Below, one piece after another: positions 1 through 5,977 of a stretch of DNA of 17,823 bases. The stretch is from Chloroflexota bacterium. Lineage in GTDB: Bacteria; Chloroflexota; Limnocylindria; Limnocylindrales; CSP1-4. Below the pieces are notes generated by a model. That model ran no database searches and was not told the DNA's origin. It saw nothing but the letters and a program-made list of their open reading frames with translations. The stretch lies in the NCBI GenBank assembly GCA_021812735.1, contig JAKAMV010000104.1:1-17823 (forward strand), in the 5' to 3' direction. Every line of letters starts with the position of its first letter. Position 1 is the first letter of the stretch. The position numbers were made by a program, and so were the translations under genes.

Positions 1-367
1 CGAGGGGGCCGAGGCCGATGATCTCGTCGGTGATCTGCTCGAGCATCCGCACGCGCTCGGCGCGGGTGAGCGCGAGGCCTTCCTCGTCGACGATGCGGCC
101 GAAGATCTCCTCGATCTGGCGGCGGACCTCCACCTGGTTGGCGAGGTCGAGGCGGGGGTCGAGCTCCTGGATGACGCGGGTCTGGATCCGGAACTTGACG
201 TCGCGGAACGACTCGCGGACCGGCGCGGTGGCCAGCAGTCGCGCCGCCGACGTCGGCGCGGCCGGCGGCATGCCCCCCGGCGCCGGCGCGGCCGGACCCG
301 GGACGGGTTCCGGCGCGGACCCGGTCCCTCCGGGTCGCGCGCTCTCGATGCGCTTCAGCAAGGACAT
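1..367 (-). CDS. cpaF: Tad pilus secretion ATPase CpaF/TadA, N-terminal part (cut by left edge)
   Basis: The reading frame starts at ATG 367 and stays open to base 1, giving about 122 residues. After a Pro/Ala/Gly-rich linker (residues about 10-45) comes a helical segment with VIQELDPRLDL and then ITDEIIGLGPL. The latter is the typical lead-in to the CpaF ATPase core (family members continue with LEPLL...ITEIMVN). CpaF is the cytoplasmic hexameric ATPase that powers Flp pilus assembly; its Walker motifs lie outside the window. It follows cpaE on the same strand after a gap of about 60 bases, the usual cpaB-cpaE-cpaF order, and tadB/tadC would be expected beyond the left edge. The start has no strong Shine-Dalgarno sequence. 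Family assignment rests on this N-terminal motif plus context. Confidence 0.85.
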   Translation of the reverse strand, partial: MSLLKRIESARPGGTGSAPEPVPGPAAPAPGGMPPAAPTSAARLLATAPVRESFRDVKFRIQTRVIQELDPRLDLANQVEVRRQIEEIFGRIVDEEGLALTRAERVRMLEQITDEIIGLGPL

Positions 368-397
368 CGCTTCGGCCTCAACTCACTGGGGACGCAC

Positions 398-403
398 ACT
401 CTA
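398..403 (-). promoter_or_regulatory. Possible -10 hexamer (TAGAGT) ahead of cpaF
   Basis: On the minus strand TAGAGT lies 30 bases upstream of the cpaF ATG and just after the hairpin at the end of cpaE. It fits the TAnnnT pattern seen at other gene starts here, but no -35 element is visible and a chance match is likely. If active, it would give cpaF its own short-leader transcript. Confidence 0.2.
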
Positions 404-418
404 ACCCCTCCCGTCGAG

Positions 419-437
419 CGCTCCGGCTAGCGGAGCG
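419..437 (-). terminator. GC hairpin enclosing the cpaE stop codon
   Basis: A perfect 7-bp stem (CGCTCCG / CGGAGCG) closes a 5-base loop that contains the TAG stop of cpaE. There is no T-run after it, so it is not a classical intrinsic terminator. It may attenuate read-through into cpaF or protect the upstream mRNA 3' end. Confidence 0.3.
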
Positions 438-1680
438 AGAAGATCCCTCTCTTCCGCTCGACCTTCGCCCGCTGCGCCGGGGCTGCCGCACCGCCGCCGA
501 GGAGCGCCCGCGAGATCTTGAGGACGTCCTGCGATACCTGCATCTCGCGGTTGCTCGTCACGAACGGGACACCACGGTTCAACGCGTACACGACGGTCCG
601 GCCGTCGCTGATGATCTGGTGGTCGATCTTCCGGCCGATCGACTGCTCCACGTCCGACACGCGGATGCCGAGCGCCGAATCCGCGCGGTTCAGGACCAGC
701 ACGATCCGGTCCCGGGGATAGCCGAGCTGCTCGGCGATCTCCAGGAACAGCCGGATGCTCTTGATGCTGGTGATCTCGAGGGTCAGCACCGCGAGGATCA
801 CGTCCGCGGTGTCGAGGATCGCGAGCGTCGTGTCGCTGAACCACGCGGGGCAGTCGACGACGACGAGGTCGCTCGTCTGCCGGAACATGTCGACCACCCG
901 CTTGGCGGCGACCGGCGTGATGAGATCGGCGGTCTCCGGCGACGGCGGCGCCAGGAGGACCCGGAGGCCGGACGAGTGCGACACGGTGAACGTGTCGAGC
1001 GACTCGGCCTCGCCGCTCTGCAGCTCCGGGATCAGGTCGGCGATCGACTTGGACCGGGGGTTCAGGTTCAGGAGGATCGCGACGTCGCCGAACTGGAAGG
1101 CGGCGTCCATGAGGACCACGTCCCCCGCCCGCTCCGCCGCGGCCGCGACCGCCACGTTCACCGCGACGGTCGTTCGCCCCACGCCGCCCTTGGGGCTGAA
1201 GACGGCGACCACGCGCCCCGGCTCACGATCCGACCGCGCGGCTGCCTGGGCATCCGCGCGCGGCATGACCGGCATCCGGCCCATCTTCTCCCGATCGCGC
1301 TCGTACACCTGCCGGATCGACGCCGTGAGCTCGTCGCTGCTGAAGGGCTTCACGAGGAACTCGCGGGCCCCGGCGAGCATCGAGCGGCGCAGGTAGTCCG
1401 CCTCGCCCTGGACGGACATCATCACGATCGACGCCGTCGGCACCAGCGCCGCGAGGCGCTCGGTGGCGGTGATGCCGTCCATCTCCGGCATGTTGATGTC
1501 CATGAGGACGACGTCGGGGACGAGCTTCTGGGCCATCTCGATGGCCTCGGGGCCCGAGGCGGCAGCGCCCACGACCGAGAGATCCCGCTCGAAGCTGAGC
1601 AGCTTCGTCAGGTGATCGCGGGTCTCCGCGATGTCGTCCACGATGAGGACGCGGATCTGGTCGTCCATGGGCCTGCCCAT
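427..1680 (-). CDS. cpaE: CpaE/TadZ-like pilus assembly protein: receiver domain fused to MinD-like ATPase
   Basis: This 417-residue protein has two domains. Residues about 8-130 form a response-regulator receiver domain with the acidic pair D15/D16, phospho-acceptor D61 (in LMDINMP), switch S89 and K111 (in VKPF), so the phosphorylation site looks complete. Residues about 155-400 are a ParA/MinD-type ATPase with the deviant Walker A KGGVGRTT at 164-171 and a VVVDCPAWF Walker-B-like strand. CpaE/TadZ proteins are thought to place the Tad machine at the cell pole; many have a degenerate receiver, so the intact one here is notable. The gene sits between cpaB (43 bases upstream) and cpaF. An alternative start at ATG 1668 (MDDQIRV) would remove four residues and is equally plausible. 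The intact receiver suggests control by a kinase, perhaps one encoded at 4051-7098. Confidence 0.9.
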   Translation of the reverse strand: MGRPMDDQIRVLIVDDIAETRDHLTKLLSFERDLSVVGAAASGPEAIEMAQKLVPDVVLMDINMPEMDGITATERLAALVPTASIVMMSVQGEADYLRRSMLAGAREFLVKPFSSDELTASIRQVYERDREKMGRMPVMPRADAQAAARSDREPGRVVAVFSPKGGVGRTTVAVNVAVAAAAERAGDVVLMDAAFQFGDVAILLNLNPRSKSIADLIPELQSGEAESLDTFTVSHSSGLRVLLAPPSPETADLITPVAAKRVVDMFRQTSDLVVVDCPAWFSDTTLAILDTADVILAVLTLEITSIKSIRLFLEIAEQLGYPRDRIVLVLNRADSALGIRVSDVEQSIGRKIDHQIISDGRTVVYALNRGVPFVTSNREMQVSQDVLKISRALLGGGAAAPAQRAKVERKRGIFSLR

Positions 1681-1697
1681 CCCCGACGGCGGCGGCG

Positions 1698-1717
1698 GCC
1701 GGGCTCACGCGCCCGGC
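1698..1717 (-). other. GC hairpin between cpaB and cpaE
   Basis: A perfect inverted repeat (GCCGGGC, 6-base loop, GCCCGGC) fills most of the 43-base gap between the cpaB stop and the cpaE start. It could be a processing or attenuation hairpin within the operon. No T-run follows, and GC-rich DNA makes short stems common. Confidence 0.35.
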
Positions 1718-1723
1718 TCACCG

Positions 1724-2602
1724 TCACGGCGTCGGCGGAAGGCTCGCCTCCAGGATCTGCGGCGGGAGGACGCCATAGTCTTGGATCAGCGTCTTGAGCA
1801 CGACGCCGGTCGTCTCGACGGCGGCCGCGTCCTTGTCCTTCGGCGAGCGCAGGATGAGCGTGACGTTGTTCCCCGACAGCGCCGTCCCCATCGGCTTCGC
1901 GTCCTGCTGAAGGAACTGCACCACCTCGGCCTGCTGCGTCGTCATCCCGAGGATGATGATCTGCTGGGCGCTCGCGAGGTCCGGCACGGTGCCGGTCGTA
2001 TCGGTCGTCCCGGAGCTCGCGCTGGCTCCCAGCACGCCGCGGACCTCGACGTTCTGGAGGATCACCTTCGACGAGTCGCCCTCGAGGCCCGGCAGGTCCA
2101 CGGCCTGGGGCGGAGCGCTCGGATCGGCTCCCGGCACGAGCAGCGTCTGCTTGATCCCGAGCGTGACAACCACGTCCACCCGGTCGCCCGGCAGGATGAG
2201 CGTCCCGACTCCGGTCACCGCGTCGACGCGGACGGCGACGGCCACGAGGCCCGCGGGAAGATCCTTCGAGATCGACGTCTGACCGGTGCCCGCGAACATG
2301 GACTGCGTGAGGTACGCGCCCTTCGCGATGTCCGTGCGCGCGACCTGGCCGATGACCTCGCCGGCCTGCTTGAAGTAGTCCGGCTTCGCGTCGACCAGCG
2401 GGATCTGCTGCGTCGTGACGTCCCCGTCCGTGATCGCATCGCCGAGCTTGATGTCGCGCGTCGCGACGACCACGTTGGCCTGGGGCTCCTGTGTGGCGCC
2501 GCCGCCACTGCCCTGGTTGTTGAACACGACGATGATCCCGATGAACGCCACCGCGGCGAGAAGGATCCCGACGAGGAGGATCAGCCGGTTCGTGCGCTTC
2601 AC
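1724..2602 (-). CDS. cpaB: Flp pilus assembly protein CpaB (SAF domain, RcpC)
   Basis: This 292-residue protein starts with a short basic stretch and one membrane segment (residues about 7-27). A Gly/Gln-rich linker leads to a SAF domain (about 43-103, with VVVATRDIKLGDAI) and then a CpaB/RcpC domain (about 115-265, with VRVDAVTGVGTLILPGDRVDVVVT). CpaB proteins are envelope-anchored parts of the Tad pilus machine, thought to work at the outer or periplasmic face. The length is usual for the family. The start is GTG 2602, with a G-rich possible ribosome site (GGGGGAG) about 7 bases upstream. It is the first gene of a cpaB-cpaE-cpaF run and probably has its own promoter near 2660. Confidence 0.92.
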   Translation of the reverse strand: MKRTNRLILLVGILLAAVAFIGIIVVFNNQGSGGGATQEPQANVVVATRDIKLGDAITDGDVTTQQIPLVDAKPDYFKQAGEVIGQVARTDIAKGAYLTQSMFAGTGQTSISKDLPAGLVAVAVRVDAVTGVGTLILPGDRVDVVVTLGIKQTLLVPGADPSAPPQAVDLPGLEGDSSKVILQNVEVRGVLGASASSGTTDTTGTVPDLASAQQIIILGMTTQQAEVVQFLQQDAKPMGTALSGNNVTLILRSPKDKDAAAVETTGVVLKTLIQDYGVLPPQILEASLPPTP

Positions 2603-2659
2603 GCTAGGACTCCCCCACCTGATTGGACCTTCACTCTAGCACCGGCTCCCCGGGCCGGG

Positions 2660-2668
2660 ACTATACCA
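2660..2668 (-). promoter_or_regulatory. Extended -10 promoter (TGG-TATAGT) for cpaB-cpaE-cpaF
   Basis: On the minus strand the bases read TGGTATAGTC, a TGn extension plus a near-consensus -10 hexamer at 2665-2660. It lies 58 bases upstream of the cpaB GTG and downstream of the hairpin that follows the pilin gene, so it is well placed to start the cpaBEF transcript. No convincing -35 box is present, which extended -10 promoters can lack. A second hexamer (TAGAGT, 2639-2634) lies closer to the gene. Confidence 0.45.
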
Positions 2669-2775
2669 AAGGGCTACCGGCATACAGGAGCAACGGCTGA
2701 GGGACGGCGGCCCGTGATCCCTTCGAAGGCGTGTCCGCGCCGCTCCCGGGCCTGGGACGGTCGCCCCGGAATCGG

Positions 2776-2810
2776 AGACCGCCGGCCCGCGTTCGGCAGG
2801 CCGGCGGTCT
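2776..2810 (-). terminator. 12-bp GC hairpin after pilin gene 1
   Basis: A perfect 12-bp stem (AGACCGCCGGCC / GGCCGGCGGTCT) with an 11-base loop begins 19 bases past the pilin stop. Its core GACCGCCGGCC is the same as in the hairpin after the second pilin gene at the same distance. No T-run follows, so it may be a 3'-end stabiliser or partial terminator that keeps pilin mRNA more abundant than cpaB mRNA. Confidence 0.55.
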
Positions 2811-2829
2811 GTTGGATGGGCTGCGACCC

Positions 2830-3015
2830 TCAGAACCCGTCGAGGATCGACTGGAAGATGGCGGCGACGGGCGGCGCGATGAACGCGAGGACGCCGACGA
2901 CCGCCAGTGCGACGAACGCAAGGATGAGCGCGTACTCGACCAGGCCCTGGCCTCCCTCGTCGCTGCGGATCGATGCGACGGATGAACGGATGAGTGCGAG
3001 GACGTAGGGAAGCAT
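2830..3015 (-). CDS. flp: Flp-type pilin 1 (Tad pilus major-type pilin)
   Basis: This 61-residue prepilin has a leader of about 24 residues ending in EGGQG, then LVEYALILAFVAL. That is the Flp prepilin peptidase site: cleavage after Gly, with Glu at +3 and Tyr at +4 of the mature chain. A hydrophobic helix (about 25-55) and a short polar tail with terminal Phe follow. ATG 3015 is chosen because a near-perfect Shine-Dalgarno, AAGGAGGTGA, lies at the right distance; an in-frame GTG at 3027 is part of that ribosome site and is rejected. Flp pilins are cut by a TadV/CpaA peptidase and polymerised by CpaF. The paralogue at 3300-3473 shares the coding pattern and the 5' leader, which points to tandem duplication. 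A weak TACCGT hexamer at 3156-3151 could be its own promoter. Confidence 0.93.
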   Translation of the reverse strand: MLPYVLALIRSSVASIRSDEGGQGLVEYALILAFVALAVVGVLAFIAPPVAAIFQSILDGF

Positions 3016-3023
3016 GCTGCGTA

Positions 3024-3033
3024 TCACCTCCTT
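3024..3033 (-). promoter_or_regulatory. Strong ribosome binding site of pilin gene 1
   Basis: The minus strand reads AAGGAGGTGA, almost fully complementary to the 16S rRNA tail, ending 8 bases before ATG 3015. Such a site contrasts with the Shine-Dalgarno-free starts on the right side of the window and predicts high expression. CCTCC, 6 bases upstream of GGAGG, could pair with it and mask the site. Confidence 0.8.
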
Positions 3034-3245
3034 CCCTGGAGGATCCCCCGGCTCACGGTCGAGGGTCGAGATCGTGAGGATCTGGGTTCGATCCGACGCA
3101 CATCGCGAGGGACCCGCGCCGTGCGGTCGAGCCGTCCGGCCCGCACCTGAACGGTACGGGGCCGCGCCCGCCGTGCCAAGACCCGATGGTCCTCGTCGGC
3201 GCCCCGGCGCACCGGACCGAGGTACCTCGAGAGCCCCCGGATAGT

Positions 3246-3280
3246 CCGACCGCCGGCCCGAGAGGCGGGCCGGCGGTCGG
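3246..3280 (-). terminator. 15-bp GC hairpin after pilin gene 2
   Basis: A perfect 15-bp stem (CCGACCGCCGGCCCG and its complement) with a 5-base loop begins 19 bases past the stop of pilin 2. It has the same core and the same spacing as the hairpin after pilin 1. No T-run follows on the minus strand. It probably ends or stabilises the pilin 2 transcript. Confidence 0.6.
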
Positions 3281-3299
3281 ATCTCGGTCGCGACGACGA

Positions 3300-3473
3300 C
3301 TAGAGGTTGTTGACGACGCTCTGGAGGATGGCGGCGATCGCCGGGCCAAGGAGAACGAGGACGGCGATGGCGGCGATGGAGACGAGGGCGAGGATGAGGG
3401 CGTACTCGACCATGCCCTGGCCTTCCTCGTCACGACGGATGGACGCGATGAGTGCGGTGATGTACGGAAGCAT
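3300..3473 (-). CDS. flp: Flp-type pilin 2 (Tad pilus major-type pilin)
   Basis: This 57-residue prepilin has a 20-residue leader ending in DEEGQG, then MVEYALILALVSIAA. It contains the Gly cleavage site, Glu and Tyr of the Flp family, then one hydrophobic helix (about 22-52) ending in VVNNL. ATG 3473 is fixed by the Shine-Dalgarno AAAGGAGGTGA just upstream. Its first residues (MLPY) and its 30-base leader match pilin 1, so the two are paralogues; which is the major subunit cannot be told. It is read in the same direction as cpaB. A candidate promoter lies about 250 bases upstream, giving a long leader with a hairpin at its predicted 5' end. Confidence 0.93.
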   Translation of the reverse strand: MLPYITALIASIRRDEEGQGMVEYALILALVSIAAIAVLVLLGPAIAAILQSVVNNL

Positions 3474-3481
3474 GCTTGCTT

Positions 3482-3491
3482 CACCTCCTTT
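3482..3491 (-). promoter_or_regulatory. Strong ribosome binding site of pilin gene 2
   Basis: The minus strand reads AAGGAGGTGA a few bases ahead of ATG 3473. The 12 bases AGCCGGGGGATC further upstream are identical in the pilin 1 leader, so the whole leader appears duplicated with the gene. TCTTC upstream could form G-U/Watson-Crick pairs with GGAGG. Confidence 0.8.
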
Positions 3492-3700
3492 CCTCGAAGA
3501 TCCCCCGGCTGCTGCCGGGAGTCGTAGCGCGACGAATCGAGGTCCGGGTGGGACGCTCGGCCGCTGCGGCAGGATGCCACCGCGGCCACCTGAGTGCAAG
3601 GTCCTGATGTCGCGCGGAAGGAGCTGGTGTTGCGCGGGCGCCCCGGCTGCGCGGCGTCACGGACCCTTCTGTTCGTCCCCCAGGATCCGATCCCGGTGAC

Positions 3701-3718
3701 CGCTCGTTTCATCGAGCG
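3701..3718 (-). other. Hairpin at the predicted 5' end of the pilin 2 mRNA
   Basis: A perfect 6-bp stem (CGCTCG / CGAGCG) with a 6-base loop begins exactly 6 bases after the TAGCGT hexamer. If transcription starts there, the mRNA would open with a stem-loop at its first base. Hairpins at the extreme 5' end are known to protect mRNAs from decay. The start site is inferred only from spacing. Confidence 0.35.
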
Positions 3719-3724
3719 ACGCTC

Positions 3725-3732
3725 ACGCTACA
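3725..3732 (-). promoter_or_regulatory. Candidate promoter (TGTAGCGT) of pilin gene 2
   Basis: The minus strand reads TGTAGCGT, close to the TGTAGCAT found 12 bases before the GTG starts at 13264 and 15629. It sits downstream of the atypical pilin and upstream of pilin 2. No -35 element is obvious. Confidence 0.4.
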
Positions 3733-3794
3733 TCGCGAGGGGCAGGGGCGCGCATGGCACTTCCGTCACGCGGGGGCTGGTCCTTCCGTCCTGC

Positions 3795-3811
3795 CGGTCC
3801 GGTGCGGACCG
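3795..3811 (-). terminator. Short hairpin after the kinase-pilin operon
   Basis: A 7-bp perfect stem (CGGTCCG / CGGACCG) with a 3-base loop lies about 40 bases past the stop of the atypical pilin gene. It is the best terminator-like structure at the end of the four-gene operon, but it is short and has no T-run. Confidence 0.3.
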
Positions 3812-3850
3812 CCACCGGTCCCGCGCCACCGCTGTTTCCGCGCGCTGCCG

Positions 3851-4054
3851 TCACGCCGGCTGCTGGACCTGGGCGCCGATGAAGTCGAGGATCGCGGCGA
3901 GCTGCGGCCCGAACACCACGATCGCGACGACGGCGACCACCGCGGCGATGCCGAGGATGAGCCCGAGGTCCACGAGGCCCTGGCCGGCACCCGCCTGCCG
4001 CGACCGCCCGAGGGCCATCGGCGGCCCCGAGGCCCGCCGGCTCTCGTTCGTCAC
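3851..4054 (-). CDS. Atypical Flp-like small protein encoded in the kinase operon
   Basis: This 67-residue protein has the Flp layout: a polar N-terminus of about 25 residues ending in GAGQG, one hydrophobic helix (about 26-58) and a short tail rich in Gln. The junction reads GQGLVDLGLIL, so the conserved Glu-Tyr pair of Flp pilins is Asp-Leu. Glu at this place is important for assembly in type IV pilins, so this may be a minor pilin, a pseudopilin or a protein not built into the pilus. GTG 4054 overlaps the TGA of the preceding kinase gene (GTGA), which supports this start and translational coupling; ATG 4018 is the alternative. It is the last gene of the operon at 3851-7098. Confidence 0.75.
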   Translation of the reverse strand: MTNESRRASGPPMALGRSRQAGAGQGLVDLGLILGIAAVVAVVAIVVFGPQLAAILDFIGAQVQQPA

Positions 4055-5244
4055 GCCCCGGGCAGGTCGATGGCGACCCGCAGCCGGTGGCCGTCCTCGT
4101 CGAGCGAGACGTCGGCGCCGACCGTGGCGGCCCGTTGCCCGATCTCCCGGAAGACCTCGATCGGCAGGGCGGTCTCGGCCGGGTCGCGGACCTTGGGAGC
4201 GGCGTCGGCGACGCGCTGGCGCATCATCTCGGCGAGCGCCGGGGGGACGCTCCCGCCACCCTGCGCCTCGGACTCGCCGTGCTGCGCCTCACCCTCGGTC
4301 CCCGCTGCCGGGTCGCCGGTCGCCAGCGCCGGGACGGGTCCGTCGTACGGCGTGGAGAGCACGGCCACGAGGCGCATCCCCCAGTCGAGACGGATCGAGA
4401 CTCGCTCCGGCTGCGTCGCGACGAGGGCCGCGAGCGCCTCGTCGACCATCCGGAAGAGCCCGCTCTCGACGTCGATCGGCAGGCGCCGGTCGGCCCCGAT
4501 GGAGTCGAAGTCGATCGCGACCTTCGCCCGGCGGCTGCGCTCGCGCGCCGCCCGGCGGAGGGTGGGCAGGAGGCCGAGATCGTCGAGGACCATCGGCCGG
4601 ACGTCGAAGATGAACGTCTTCGTCGCCTCGAGCGTCCGCTGGACCATCCGCACCAGCTCGGCGATCTCGCCGGCGGCCGCGTCGGGATCCGAGGCCTGCA
4701 GCCGCTGGACGATCTGGGCCTGCAGGACGATGTTGGTGAGGCTCTGTGCGGGCCCGTCGTGCATCGCCCGGGCGATCTCGCGCCGCAGGTCCTCCTGCGC
4801 CGTGAGGACGATGCGCGAGACCCCGGTGCGTGCTCTCTCGCTTGACGCGGCGGTGGGGAGGTCCATCCCCTCGAGCGCTGCGCGGATCTCGACCAGCCGC
4901 TCGCGGAACCGGACGATCGTCCGGCGCTTCCCCTCCAGCACGTCGATCGACGCCTGCATGACGCCCGACTTGCGCGTCACGGTCACAAGGGCCTGGTAGG
5001 CCTCGGTCACCTCCTGCATGCCGACCGAGCGCCCGCTCGTCACCTGCGCGATGCGCTCGCCCGCGTGCTCGAGCCGCTGCTCGTGGCGCGCGCCCTCGTT
5101 CCGCGCCTGCTGGATGAGCAGGTCGATCTCGGAGAGCTCGGCGTCGAGGCCCGCGATGTCGGCCGAGATCCGCGCGACCAGGTCGACGCCGGGCGCCCCC
5201 TCCGCCCCACCCGGGGGGGGCGAGGCGGCATCCGCGTCAGTCAT
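4051..5244 (-). CDS. DegS/NarL-type histidine kinase with a degenerate ATPase domain
   Basis: This 397-residue protein has no membrane segment. Residues about 20-125 are charged and helical, probably coiled coil. Residues about 150-220 form a HisKA_3 dimerisation domain with H162 (AMHDGPAQSLTNIVLQAQ) and a VRPMVLDDLGL helix. The C-terminal region looks like an HATPase domain but is eroded: the N box reads DEALAALVATQ with no Asn, only D301-G302 remain of the G1 box, no GLG motif is seen, and residues about 303-335 are a Gly/Glu/Ser-rich insert. It may not bind ATP and may act as a partner, scaffold or phosphatase for the regulator. ATG 5244 lies inside the end of the regulator gene (8-base overlap) and its stop overlaps the next start, so it is tightly coupled to both. 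Confidence 0.85.
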   Translation of the reverse strand: MTDADAASPPPGGAEGAPGVDLVARISADIAGLDAELSEIDLLIQQARNEGARHEQRLEHAGERIAQVTSGRSVGMQEVTEAYQALVTVTRKSGVMQASIDVLEGKRRTIVRFRERLVEIRAALEGMDLPTAASSERARTGVSRIVLTAQEDLRREIARAMHDGPAQSLTNIVLQAQIVQRLQASDPDAAAGEIAELVRMVQRTLEATKTFIFDVRPMVLDDLGLLPTLRRAARERSRRAKVAIDFDSIGADRRLPIDVESGLFRMVDEALAALVATQPERVSIRLDWGMRLVAVLSTPYDGPVPALATGDPAAGTEGEAQHGESEAQGGGSVPPALAEMMRQRVADAAPKVRDPAETALPIEVFREIGQRAATVGADVSLDEDGHRLRVAIDLPGA

Positions 5245-5977
5245 CGGGCATCTTGATCCAGCCCTGGCGCATCGCGTAGACGACCGCCTGCGTCCGGTCG
5301 TTGACCGAGAGCTTCCGCAGGATGCTCGACATGTGGTTCTTCACCGTCTGCTCGCTGATCGAGAGGGCGAACGCCACCTGCTTGTTCGTCATCCCCTGGG
5401 CGATGTTGTCCAGGATCTCGACCTCCCGCGGCGACAGCGGGGCGAAGATCGGCTGGGCCTCCTGCCCGTAGACGGCGAGCTCCCGGAACTCCTTGAGCAC
5501 CCGGCCGGCGACCGTGGGCTTGGCGAAGACCTTGTCGTTGATGAGGTACTCGCCACTGCGGACCCTGCGGATGATGGTCACGAGGTCGTCGGGGCCGATG
5601 TCCTTGAGGATGAACGCCGCCGCACCAGCCTTGATGGCGTCGAAGAGCGCGTCCTCGTCCTCCTCGTCTGCGAGGATGATGATCCCGGTCGCGGCCAGCT
5701 CGCGCTTGAGACGCTGCGTCGTCTCGATCCCGTTGGAGATCGGCAGCGTCAGGTCCATGAGGACGATGTCCGGCGTCAGCTCGACGGCCACCTCGAAGGC
5801 GTCACGCGCGTTGTCCGCCTCGGCGACAACGGCGAAGTCGGGCTCCCGGGACAGGATGTCGCGGATCCCGATCCGGAAGAACGCGTGGTCGTCGACGATG
5901 AGGATCTTCGTCGGCTCACCGGAGCCGCGCCGGTCCGGTCCGCCGCGCCGTCGGTCGGGACCGCTGTACTCGGTCAT
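5237..5977 (-). CDS. NarL/FixJ-family response regulator (receiver + LuxR-type HTH)
   Basis: This 246-residue regulator has a charged N-terminal tail, a receiver domain (about 23-140) with D29/D30, phospho-acceptor D75 (LMDLTLP) and K125, and a LuxR-type helix-turn-helix (about 178-242: LSPREVEILDNIAQGMTNKQ, then SEQTVKNHMSSILRKL). The switch Ser/Thr after strand 4 appears to be A103 (IIILADEED), so phosphorylation signalling may be altered. ATG 5977 is chosen because it overlaps the TGA of the upstream kinase (ATGA) and the receiver starts soon after; the frame upstream of it is only the kinase gene read out of frame. It probably controls transcription of pilus genes, but its targets are not visible. 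Confidence 0.93.
   Translation of the reverse strand: MTEYSGPDRRRGGPDRRGSGEPTKILIVDDHAFFRIGIRDILSREPDFAVVAEADNARDAFEVAVELTPDIVLMDLTLPISNGIETTQRLKRELAATGIIILADEEDEDALFDAIKAGAAAFILKDIGPDDLVTIIRRVRSGEYLINDKVFAKPTVAGRVLKEFRELAVYGQEAQPIFAPLSPREVEILDNIAQGMTNKQVAFALSISEQTVKNHMSSILRKLSVNDRTQAVVYAMRQGWIKMPDD

Larger units (their letters stand above)
3474..3850. other. Intergenic region between pilin 2 and the atypical pilin
   Basis: I see no gene in these 377 bases. They hold the pilin 2 leader and ribosome site (up to about 3510), a short CCCGGC/GCCGGG stem near 3502-3520, a hairpin at 3701-3718, a candidate TGTAGCGT promoter at 3725-3732 and a weak stem at 3795-3811 after the atypical pilin gene. 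An open frame on the minus strand from 3712 runs through the pilin gene out of frame and has no protein-like features. Confidence 0.6.

Noticed and set aside
619..1797. Long plus-strand open frame opposite cpaE
   Set aside because: The translation is Arg/Asp/His-rich low complexity, antisense to a receiver-ATPase gene with all its motifs.
3016..3027. GTG start four residues upstream for pilin 1
   Set aside because: That GTG is part of the AAGGAGGTGA ribosome site; ATG 3015 has the right spacing and matches pilin 2.
3474..3599. Longer pilin 2 reading frame starting near 3599
   Set aside because: The added part is the untranslated leader shared with pilin 1 and includes the Shine-Dalgarno sequence.
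3053..3712. 219-codon minus-strand frame starting inside the pilin 2 leader
   Set aside because: It crosses the pilin 2 gene out of frame and has no recognisable features, although its ATG lies near the predicted transcript start.
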